NCBI GenBank assembly: GCA_002309155.1
Contig: DBXB01000056.1
Coordinates: 15,302 to 35,285 of the forward strand
Direction of reading: 5' to 3'
Length of the DNA: 19,984 bases
From: Bacteroidales bacterium UBA1223
Lineage (GTDB): Bacteria; Bacteroidota; Bacteroidia; Bacteroidales; P3
Part shown: positions 1 to 6,379 of the stretch, piece by piece
Layout of the letters: every line of letters starts with the position of its first letter
How positions within the stretch are numbered: position 1 is the stretch's first letter
Notes under the pieces: generated by a model
Database searches by the model: none
The model's input: only the letters and a program-made list of their open reading frames with translations
Told to the model about the DNA's origin: nothing
Made by a program: the position numbers and the translations under genes

Positions 1-566
1 TCGCTGTGCACCACCAGTCCTTCGGCACCTTCCTCAACAACCCATTGGTCGTAGACCTCCTGCACTTCGTCGACCGAGGCGACGGTCTTCATCTCCACGG
101 GCTTCACCATCTCGTCGGCGAAGAGCTCACAGAGGCGTTTGTGCGTGTCGGCATAGTGGACGGGCTTCCACGCCTCGCCGTCTATCTCCACGATGTCGAA
201 AGGTGCTAGGCGGAGTTGGTCCTTCTTGACGTTGTCAGCCAACGCGGCAGGCACATCGCCGCAACGGGGACGGCCGCCCTCGTTCGGCATATACAATTCG
301 GCGGCAATGACGGCACTCTTCAATCCCGCCTTTTTCATGGTGGCGGCGAAGGCATCGAGGCACTTCAGACTCTCGGCCTTCTCATTTCCGCTGCTGTTGA
401 GCATAGTGACCTTGCCGTCCTGCCAGAAAAGCAGTTGCATATGTCCGTCAATCTTGCGAGTGACGCATATCTTTTCGCCCTCGACGCGCTGTTTCAGTTT
501 TGCACCTTCCACCAGCACAAAGCGTCCGGCGATATTTTTCTTGTAATCTATAGCTTGCTGTTTCAT
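1..566 (-). CDS. ATP-dependent DNA/RNA ligase-like nucleotidyltransferase (partial; 3' end beyond the window)
   Basis: My translation from the ATG at 566 gives 188 residues with the frame still open at base 1. Superfamily I nucleotidyltransferase motifs are visible in order: motif I K38-I-D-G41 (K38 the predicted adenylylated lysine), a motif III-like A-A-E90-L-Y, a motif IIIa-like P-F123-D124-I-V, and motif IV E182-G-L-V-V. Known family members transfer AMP from ATP to lysine, then to a 5'-phosphate, and seal a nick. K38 lies so close to the N-terminus that there is no N-terminal DNA-binding domain, as in minimal ligases and some RNA ligases. The arginine usual in DNA ligase motif I (KxDGxR) is Met43 here, so substrate choice between DNA and RNA is open. 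The ATG overlaps the upstream gene's stop (ATGA), which indicates translational coupling. Motif V and any OB fold lie outside the window. Confidence 0.8.
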   Translation of the reverse strand, partial: MKQQAIDYKKNIAGRFVLVEGAKLKQRVEGEKICVTRKIDGHMQLLFWQDGKVTMLNSSGNEKAESLKCLDAFAATMKKAGLKSAVIAAELYMPNEGGRPRCGDVPAALADNVKKDQLRLAPFDIVEIDGEAWKPVHYADTHKRLCELFADEMVKPVEMKTVASVDEVQEVYDQWVVEEGAEGLVVHS

Positions 567-1261
567 GATTCAATCGCTTTAAGTTCCATGTTTGTCAGTC
601 GTAGTATTAGCGCATACTTGTCTCCATCCACGCGACCTTCGAGGAAGGCACGGTAGGGGGTGCCGTTGGCGGCCATCACCAGCGGCGCCACGCCTTTGGG
701 ACCTCCGCCGAGGAGCATCATCGAGTTGGCGTCGGAAAGTTTCTTTGCCATATCGTAGAGGAAGTCGTAGGTGAGGCCGTTGACGTGTTGCACCTGGTAG
801 CTTTTCTTGAACATAAACATACGCATGGCTTTGTCGCGCGGAATCATTTTGCCAGTCCAGCGAATGGGCACTCCATCGAGGGCGATGTTGGCTGCGGTGC
901 TGCTCTCGGGGCGCACCTCCTTCTCGGTGCCGTCGGGCAGCAGGATGTGTTCGTTGAGGCTCACGCCGTAGGCGACCTTGCCGTTCTGCGTGAGGTAGAC
1001 TTTCTTAAGTCCCTCAACCTTCAGGCCGAACTGTTCCATATCCACATCGGGGTCGTTGGCAATAAGGGCGTCGGCGAGACCGTCGCCGTACTTCGCCACA
1101 AGGGCGTCGGTGTCGGTTGCCATTGTGACTTTCACACGGCGCTCCGACTGGCTGCGGTTGCCGTCGGCAGTCTTGTATATGGGCGACTTGCGACTGAAGG
1201 TGGTTCCAAATGCCACCTCCGCATCGCGCTTACTGTCGTTGGATAAATTAATCTTTCTCAT
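563..1261 (-). CDS. Conserved-looking protein of unknown function (232 aa), second gene of the ligase cassette
   Basis: The ATG is at 1261 and the TGA overlaps the start of the ligase-like gene by four bases. There is no signal peptide or membrane segment, so the protein is probably cytoplasmic. The N-terminal 45 residues are basic (R/K-rich, including N-R-S-Q-S-E-R-R at 35-42). The C-terminal half (about 134-232) looks like a compact domain: R-W-T-G-K-M-I-P-R near 134-142, H-V-N-G-L-T-Y-D-F-L-Y-D near 159-170, a glycine-rich turn L-G-G-G-P-K-G near 184-190, and T-P-Y-R-A-F-L-E-G-R near 201-210. I do not recognise a named family. Position and coupling make it a likely partner of the ligase, for example a substrate-recognition or accessory subunit; that is inference. 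A structural or profile search is needed to name it. Confidence 0.75.
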   Translation of the reverse strand: MRKINLSNDSKRDAEVAFGTTFSRKSPIYKTADGNRSQSERRVKVTMATDTDALVAKYGDGLADALIANDPDVDMEQFGLKVEGLKKVYLTQNGKVAYGVSLNEHILLPDGTEKEVRPESSTAANIALDGVPIRWTGKMIPRDKAMRMFMFKKSYQVQHVNGLTYDFLYDMAKKLSDANSMMLLGGGPKGVAPLVMAANGTPYRAFLEGRVDGDKYALILRLTNMELKAIES

Positions 1262-1302
1262 TTCTACTTTACTACTTAACTACTGACTACTGTCTATTTG
1301 AA
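1262..1302 (-). repeat. Short degenerate tandem repeats in the 41-bp spacer
   Basis: On the minus strand the spacer is built of CAGTAGT, AGTAGTTA, AGTAGTAA and AGTAG units, a degenerate 7-8 bp tandem repeat directly before the ATG of the 232-residue gene. It belongs to the same kind of low-complexity spacer seen elsewhere in this window. Confidence 0.5.
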
Positions 1303-1899
1303 TTAGAACATACTGAAATCAAGCTCGTCGATTTCCTCGGCGGGTTCCTCCTCGTTGTCGTCGATGGTGGTCTCCTCGGTCAGCGACACCAGAGGGAACT
1401 CCTGCTTGTCGCCGGCGAAAAGGAACAATCCTGCGGGAGTGTTGAGCAGGTAGGCGTCGTTGTGGTTCACGCCGCCACGGTAGCTGAACTCGAACTTGAA
1501 GATTTTGTCGCCCACAGCCGTAGCGAGGTCTGCGTTGACGATCTGGTACACCGACTCCCAGTCGTTGTCAAGGAATTCTTCGGCGGTGGCGGTGGCAGTG
1601 AGTTCTATAGGAGCGTCGAATGACGAAGGTTGCAGTGGCAGAGGCTTGTCGTCCTCGCCATAGGCCGTCAGGGAACTCTTCTCCACCCAGCGGCCACTGT
1701 CGTCAACAGTGCCCTGCTTCAGACCCCCTGAGGGAATAATAAGTGCGTCATCGGGCGAGAGGTATGCTGATGAGCACACTTCGCCATCCTTGGTGGTCGC
1801 CACAAGGTCAGTCCATCCATAAATTTTCTTTCGCTCCAGCTTTACGGGTGCAGCGGAATAGTCGGTTCCACCAATTTTGAATATTAGTTCTTTCGCCAT
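1303..1899 (-). CDS. Unknown protein with acidic, aromatic C-terminal tail (198 aa), first gene of the ligase cassette
   Basis: The ATG is at 1899, close behind a TAAATTTG promoter core, and the TAA at 1305-1303 lies 41 bp before the next start. No signal peptide or membrane segment is seen. The N-terminal half has a beta-rich pattern with a turn-rich stretch L-I-I-P-S-G-G-L at 53-60, followed by D-D-S-G-R-W-V-E-K-S-S-L near 66-77. Residues 176-198 are strongly acidic and end in D-E-L-D-F-S-M-F. An acidic disordered tail ending in hydrophobic or aromatic residues resembles the protein-docking tails of bacterial SSB and phage ssDNA-binding proteins, but no OB fold was identified. I do not recognise the family. 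As first gene of the operon it probably works with the 232-residue protein and the ligase. Confidence 0.75.
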   Translation of the reverse strand: MAKELIFKIGGTDYSAAPVKLERKKIYGWTDLVATTKDGEVCSSAYLSPDDALIIPSGGLKQGTVDDSGRWVEKSSLTAYGEDDKPLPLQPSSFDAPIELTATATAEEFLDNDWESVYQIVNADLATAVGDKIFKFEFSYRGGVNHNDAYLLNTPAGLFLFAGDKQEFPLVSLTEETTIDDNEEEPAEEIDELDFSMF

Positions 1900-1921
1900 A
1901 ATTTACTTCTTAATTGGAGTG

Positions 1922-1929
1922 CAAATTTA
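1922..1929 (-). promoter_or_regulatory. Bacteroidota -7 promoter box for the ligase cassette
   Basis: Reading the minus strand, TAAATTTG (1929-1922) matches the Bacteroidota housekeeping consensus TAnnTTTG exactly and lies about 22 bp before the ATG at 1899. The matching upstream TTTG box is weak; the best candidate is an AT-rich TTTAA about 20 bp further up. The 198-residue gene is the only one directly downstream, and the two following genes are close enough to be read through. Confidence 0.6.
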
Positions 1930-2170
1930 CGATTTTTTTTTAATATAAATGTTAAATCGTATCATCTTCTTGAATTGTGAATAAAACAACCTTAACCATA
2001 ACGATGACTTTAACTTCATATAGACTTATGATTATCTGAACATCATTCATCATACCTCTTCCTTCATACATCATCCCTCATACATTATCCCTCTCTTTAA
2101 CCTTTAAACTGTATCCTTTAACCGTTAAATGGAGCAATAATTAACTTACTCATGCGTTAGTGTGGCGACT
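1930..2170. other. Divergent intergenic region between the ligase cassette and sdaA
   Basis: An AT-rich spacer. Nearest the cassette it carries the minus-strand promoter. From about 2038 to 2130 it holds degenerate direct repeats built on CATC, CATAC and CCCT words, then CTTTAA repeats. I found no exact TAnnTTTG on the plus strand before sdaA, so the sdaA promoter is not identified. No RNA gene or riboswitch fold was recognised. Confidence 0.4.
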
Positions 2171-3394
2171 ATGGAAACTATCAAGAAAATATATAAGATT
2201 GGGTATGGCCCCAGCAGCAGTCACACTATGGGACCTAACCGTGCCGCTGAAATTTTCGCTTCACGGACAAAAGGCGCTTCTCGATATAAGGTGACTCTTT
2301 ACGGATCTCTAGCCGCCACGGGCAAAGGTCACCACACTGACTTGGCAATCAGCCGTGGTCTGTCACCAAAAGATGTGGAAATTGTCTGGAAACCGGATAT
2401 TGTGATGCCGTTCCATCCCAACGGCATGCTTTTTGAGTCTCTTGACGAACAGGGCGCCACTGTCGACAAGTGGTTAGTGTACAGCATTGGCGGTGGCTAC
2501 CTGGCTGATGAGGAGGGTGAAGTCCCTATGGGTATCACCCCCGAAGGCGAAGTCTATAAGCACAACACCATGAAGGATATTATGGAGTATATAGACCGTG
2601 AGGGGCTCTCATTCTGGGAGTATGTGGAACGGTGTGAGGACGGCTCGGTGTGGTTCTACCTTGAGGAGATGTGGAACCAGATGCAGGAGACCATCGAAGA
2701 GGGTCTGCAGGATGACCGTGTTATTGCTGGCGGACTCCATCTGCGTTCCAAGGCGCATCAATATTTTATCCGTGCCAGTGCCTTCAAACCCTCGTTGCAG
2801 AGTCGCGCATTGGTGATAGCATATGCCCTCGCCACCAGCGAGCAGAACGCCTGTGGAGGCCGTATCGTCACTGCCCCTACATGCGGAAGCAGCGGTGTGC
2901 TGCCGGCAGTCCTTTACCATCTGAAGAAGAACCACGGTTTCAGCGACCGTGAGATTCTCCGCGCCATGGCTACCGCGGCACTTTTCGCCAATGTAATAAA
3001 GACCAATGCCAGCATAAGTGGCGCCGAGGTGGGTTGCCAAGGTGAGGTGGGCAGCGCCTGCGTGATGGCGGCAGTCGCCAGCAACCAACTCTTTGGTGGC
3101 AGTCCCAAGCAGATAGAATATGCCGCTGAGATGGCTATGGAACACAATCTGGGACTGACGTGCGACCCTCTCTGCGGATTGGTGCAGATTCCTTGCATTG
3201 AACGCAACGCTATGGCGGCGCTGAGGGCTTTGGACATAAACATCTACGCCATGATGAGTGACGGCCGCCATATCATCACTTTTGACAAGGTGGTACGCAC
3301 CATGAAACTCACAGGCAAAGACATCCCAAGCCTCTACAAAGAAACATCGTTGGGAGGTCTGGCATTGGATGACACGTCGAACCCCAACAGTTGA
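2171..3394 (+). CDS. sdaA: L-serine ammonia-lyase, single-chain, iron-sulfur dependent
   Basis: Deaminates L-serine to pyruvate and ammonia in the cytoplasm. I chose the ATG at 2171 (407 aa) over the in-frame GTG at 2162, because family members begin a few residues before the conserved G-P-S-S-S-H-T-M-G-P, here at residues 13-22. The beta domain (about 1-150) and alpha domain (about 170-400) are fused in one chain. C289, C331 and C342 have spacings of 42 and 11, the same as the three [4Fe-4S] ligands I recall for the Legionella enzyme (C343, C385, C396). The conserved A-P-T-C-G-S-S-G lies at about 235-242. The length is typical. It stands alone between two intergenic regions, and the next gene has its own promoter. 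Confidence 0.95.
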   Translation: METIKKIYKIGYGPSSSHTMGPNRAAEIFASRTKGASRYKVTLYGSLAATGKGHHTDLAISRGLSPKDVEIVWKPDIVMPFHPNGMLFESLDEQGATVDKWLVYSIGGGYLADEEGEVPMGITPEGEVYKHNTMKDIMEYIDREGLSFWEYVERCEDGSVWFYLEEMWNQMQETIEEGLQDDRVIAGGLHLRSKAHQYFIRASAFKPSLQSRALVIAYALATSEQNACGGRIVTAPTCGSSGVLPAVLYHLKKNHGFSDREILRAMATAALFANVIKTNASISGAEVGCQGEVGSACVMAAVASNQLFGGSPKQIEYAAEMAMEHNLGLTCDPLCGLVQIPCIERNAMAALRALDINIYAMMSDGRHIITFDKVVRTMKLTGKDIPSLYKETSLGGLALDDTSNPNS

Positions 3395-3412
3395 ACACAT
3401 AAGGCCAATTAT

Positions 3413-3443
3413 TTTGCCATTTAAGAAAAAAAGAGTACCTTTG
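3413..3443 (+). promoter_or_regulatory. Canonical Bacteroidota promoter of the zinc-ribbon operon
   Basis: A TTTG -33 box (3413-3416) and an exact TAnnTTTG -7 box, TACCTTTG (3436-3443), are separated by 19 bp, the spacing of the Bacteroidota primary sigma promoter. The transcription start is expected near 3450, leaving an AT-rich leader of about 40 bases before the ATG at 3492. It should drive the four genes from 3492 to 8680. Confidence 0.85.
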
Positions 3444-3491
3444 CAGTCGCAAAAAACGAATTGATAGTCGAATAATAATTACAAATTTACC

Positions 3492-4298
3492 ATGGCACTG
3501 ATATATTGCACTAACTGTGGCAAGCAGGTGAGCAGCCTGGCCGAGAAATGCCCCCACTGTGGATACGTATTCCAACAGAACGTTCCTCAATCCAAAACGG
3601 TTTCGAACTCCATCCTGAATGCAATGAAGAATAAAAAACTCTGGATATTCGCTGGCGCAGCGGTTGCCGTGCTACTGATTATTCTTCTCATCTCAGGTAA
3701 ATCGGGCGAGAAATATTTTCAGATGGCCAAAGAAGCCACTGACGACAATCTGCGTATAGAATACCTTACTAAAGCAGTAAAGAAAGGTCATGCAGAGGCA
3801 ATGTTCAATCTTGCTTACATCAAGCTCAACGCGAATCCATCACCTGAAGAAATGTCAGAAGCATTCGAATTGATGCATAAATCGGCCAAGGGTGGCTACG
3901 CTCCCGCCCAAGGGACTTATGGCATCCTCTTGATTAATGGCACCTATGGTCTTGAGAAGAATGTTTCCGATGGATTCAAATGGCTTGAAATGTCGGCGGC
4001 CAATGGCTGCGGAGAGTTCCAAAAATTGTTGGGCCTGGCATATTATTCCGGAGAACTGGGAGTTCCTCGAGACATAGAGAAGGCCAATTACTGGCTATCC
4101 AAGGCAGCAGAGCAGAATGTGGAAGGAGCCAAGGCTGCCTTGCATGTCATAAATGGCTTAGGTCCGGACGGACGCCCCATGTACCAAAATTATGGACTTA
4201 ACACTTTAGCGGCTACGTTGCGGGGCGATATAAGTAATTTAGGAAGCATAGCATCAGAAGAGGCACTTTATGGTACTATGGGTTCTTTCGGATATTGA
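3492..4298 (+). CDS. Zinc-ribbon, single-TM protein with Sel1-like repeats
   Basis: 268 residues. An N-terminal zinc ribbon with C6-x2-C9 and C20-x2-C23 is followed by a basic linker (K47-N-K-K) and one hydrophobic membrane segment (about 50-68). Positive charges before the segment suggest the ribbon is cytoplasmic and the rest periplasmic. From about 85 to 220 there are helical Sel1/TPR-like repeats: K-A-V-K-K-G-H-A-E-A-M-F-N-L-A near 94-108, A-K-G-G-Y-A-P-A-Q-G near 132-141, and L-S-K-A-A-E-Q-N-V-E-G-A-K-A near 202-215. Sel1 repeats are known protein-protein scaffolds. The tail (about 225-268) is not recognised. It is the first gene of the operon, 22 bp before a second zinc-ribbon/TM protein, which suggests the two work in one membrane complex (inference). 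Confidence 0.85.
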   Translation: MALIYCTNCGKQVSSLAEKCPHCGYVFQQNVPQSKTVSNSILNAMKNKKLWIFAGAAVAVLLIILLISGKSGEKYFQMAKEATDDNLRIEYLTKAVKKGHAEAMFNLAYIKLNANPSPEEMSEAFELMHKSAKGGYAPAQGTYGILLINGTYGLEKNVSDGFKWLEMSAANGCGEFQKLLGLAYYSGELGVPRDIEKANYWLSKAAEQNVEGAKAALHVINGLGPDGRPMYQNYGLNTLAATLRGDISNLGSIASEEALYGTMGSFGY

Positions 4299-4320
4299 TT
4301 TCATAAGTTAAAAGGCTCCT

Positions 4321-5580
4321 ATGTCAACAATATATTGCTCAAAATGTGGCAACCAACTGAATGCCGACGCAAAGTTCTGTAGTAAATGCGGTTCGCCGGT
4401 CGAGCCGGACGACAACACCGAAGCCAATTCGGCAACAATCACTTGCTACGAATGTGGACAGACCATCCCCGCTGATGTGGAGTCGTGTCCTAACTGTGGT
4501 GCTCCCATGAGCAATCGAATCATCTGCTACGAGTGTGGCCAAAGTATTCCTAACAATGCAAAGTCATGCCCACACTGTGGCGCACCGATGGTTCAAAAAA
4601 GGGCTGCAAAAGAAACAAGTCAGGCAACGCAGCCAACTCCCCAACCTCAGGAGGAGTCTCGACAGCCGATACCTGAACAACCTATAACTCCCTCGCTAGA
4701 AGCCACAGCACCGGTTCATTCTCCGGCTCCTGAACCGAAGAAAAAAAGTAAATCCTTGCCCTGGATTCTGCTTGCTATAGTTGCAATCGTGGCTGTAATT
4801 GCCATATTGTTGCTTCTTAAAGGGAAGCAAGATGTCGGCACCCAGACGGGCTATGATCCCAATGGTGGCAAAAACATCGAAAGTGCAGAAAATGTTCAAA
4901 CAGGACAGTACGCTGGTTTCACAGTAAGTCCTGGCAGGCAGGTGGTCTTCTCTAAAGGAAATCTACAATACCGTCCATCAACAGGGGAGAGCAGATTCGC
5001 CGAAGAACAGTATGAAACCATAGGCGACGGCAATCAAAATATATCGGATGACTACGATGGATGGTTAGACCTGTTTAGTTGGGGTACGGGCAACGACCCC
5101 GCCGAATTGGTTACATACAACGAGGACAGGAATTATTATGAATGGCTCATGCATGATGAAGGATGGCGTTCGCCCACGAAATCCGAATGGGAATACCTGT
5201 TCAACGGCCGAGATAATGCCAAGGAGAAATACGCATTTGCTACAGTTGAAGGTAACGTGGGTATAATTATTCTGCCTGATGAGTGGAACAAACCACAGGG
5301 AGTATCTCTAAAAACAAGCGGGTCGACTTATAGCAGCAATATCTTTACCGCTTCACAGTGGAGGACGTTGGAGTCGGCAGGTGCGGTGTTCTTGCCGGCG
5401 GCGGGAAGACGTGATGGCGTAGAGTTGTTCAATATTGGCAATGACGGCGACTACTGGAGCTCGTCGCGCCATAGCGAGGGCCGCGCATACAATGTCGACT
5501 TTAGCAATGGCAACCTTACTCCTAACGACAACAGCAAGATGAAACAGGCCTTCGCTGTCCGTTTGGTAAAAGATCTGTAA
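4321..5580 (+). CDS. Triple zinc-ribbon, single-TM protein with FISUMP/C-type-lectin-like periplasmic domain
   Basis: 419 residues. Three tandem zinc ribbons have cysteine pairs 6/9-20/23, 42/45-56/59 and 69/72-83/86. A Pro/Gln/Glu-rich linker (about 95-140) follows, then K-K-K-S-K and a membrane segment (about 147-166). The C-terminal domain (about 199-419) resembles the FISUMP or formylglycine-enzyme/C-type-lectin fold common in Bacteroidales surface proteins: F-S-K-G-N-L-Q-Y near 210-217, G-W-R-S-P-T-K-S-E-W near 281-290, F-L-P-A-A-G-R-R near 357-364, Y-W-S-S-S at 378-382, and a final A-F-A-V-R-L-V at 410-416. No catalytic residues are evident, so a binding role is more likely. The start lies 22 bp after the previous gene and the end 7 bp before the L,D-transpeptidase gene. 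Confidence 0.85.
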   Translation: MSTIYCSKCGNQLNADAKFCSKCGSPVEPDDNTEANSATITCYECGQTIPADVESCPNCGAPMSNRIICYECGQSIPNNAKSCPHCGAPMVQKRAAKETSQATQPTPQPQEESRQPIPEQPITPSLEATAPVHSPAPEPKKKSKSLPWILLAIVAIVAVIAILLLLKGKQDVGTQTGYDPNGGKNIESAENVQTGQYAGFTVSPGRQVVFSKGNLQYRPSTGESRFAEEQYETIGDGNQNISDDYDGWLDLFSWGTGNDPAELVTYNEDRNYYEWLMHDEGWRSPTKSEWEYLFNGRDNAKEKYAFATVEGNVGIIILPDEWNKPQGVSLKTSGSTYSSNIFTASQWRTLESAGAVFLPAAGRRDGVELFNIGNDGDYWSSSRHSEGRAYNVDFSNGNLTPNDNSKMKQAFAVRLVKDL

Positions 5581-5587
5581 TCGCACC

Positions 5588-6376
5588 ATGCGGAAACATT
5601 GGCAGGAAATATTGATTCTTGTAGCCATAGTGGCAGTTCTTATGGCTATAGTCAAGACCTATTCTTCTCCAAAACCGGTGTTGTTAGAAGAAGATGATGT
5701 CGTAGACTCCATGACGATGACAGACACTATAAGGACATACATGGACACCGTCTTGGATGATTATTCCTGTCAATTAGATGGCTGTAGCCAAATTATTGTG
5801 GTATCGCCGTTTGGTGATTTGCATTCGGATATCCGTCTGCAAGCTTTTGAGAGATCAAAGAACCTCTGGGTTAAGGTTGACAGTCTTGATTTTGTGGCAA
5901 ACATCGGTTATGGCGGCTTTGCTCCTCCAGATGGGAAGAAAGAAGGTGACGGGAAGACGCCGACAGGCATATTCACAATAACACATTACTTTACTAAATC
6001 CCAGGATTTCTCTGCGCGTCTAAAGAAAATCGAGATAACACCCAACACCATTTGGGTAGACGACCCAACAGATTCTCTTTACAACACATACTTTGAGAAT
6101 TCACCACATGAGAGCAGGAAAGGTGAGAAGCTACTGCGTAAAGACGGATTGTATGACTATGCTATAGTTATTAATTACAATGCTGAGCGTAAATCAGGCA
6201 AAGGCAGTGCCATTTTTCTCCATTGCTGGTCGCGACTGGGCAAGCCAACCTTAGGGTGTGTCGCAATCCAAGAAAGTAATATGCTGAAAGTATTGAATTG
6301 GATAGACTCTACCGCAAATCCAATGATACTTATACAGAATGGATATAATACGGCGCTAATAAACAATAAACATTAG
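5588..6376 (+). CDS. Membrane-anchored L,D-transpeptidase-like (YkuD/YafK-type) protein
   Basis: 262 residues. An N-terminal membrane anchor (about 7-22) is followed by a short linker and a YkuD-fold catalytic region (about 67-252). G-D-G-K-T-P-T-G-I-F (120-129) is the family's substrate-side motif. H212 in F-L-H-C-W and C224 in P-T-L-G-C-V-A-I form the expected His...(S/T)xGC catalytic set, with Cys the predicted nucleophile. Known members form or cut peptide cross-links in peptidoglycan, or attach proteins to it, in the periplasm. The actual substrate cannot be read from the sequence. The ATG is 7 bp after the lectin-like gene and the TAG is 3 bp before the UvrA-like gene, so it is firmly inside the operon. 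Confidence 0.85.
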   Translation: MRKHWQEILILVAIVAVLMAIVKTYSSPKPVLLEEDDVVDSMTMTDTIRTYMDTVLDDYSCQLDGCSQIIVVSPFGDLHSDIRLQAFERSKNLWVKVDSLDFVANIGYGGFAPPDGKKEGDGKTPTGIFTITHYFTKSQDFSARLKKIEITPNTIWVDDPTDSLYNTYFENSPHESRKGEKLLRKDGLYDYAIVINYNAERKSGKGSAIFLHCWSRLGKPTLGCVAIQESNMLKVLNWIDSTANPMILIQNGYNTALINNKH

Positions 6377-6379
6377 AAA

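Noticed and set aside
6..656. Overlapping plus-strand open frames at the left edge
   Set aside because: They lie antisense to the ligase-like gene, whose minus-strand frame shows ordered ligase motifs and good coupling to its neighbour.
2162..2170. GTG start three codons upstream for sdaA
   Set aside because: The ATG at 2171 gives the usual short N-terminus before the G-P-S-S-S-H motif.
2609..3400. Long minus-strand open frame opposite sdaA
   Set aside because: Shadow of the serine ammonia-lyase gene; its translation shows no recognisable domain.
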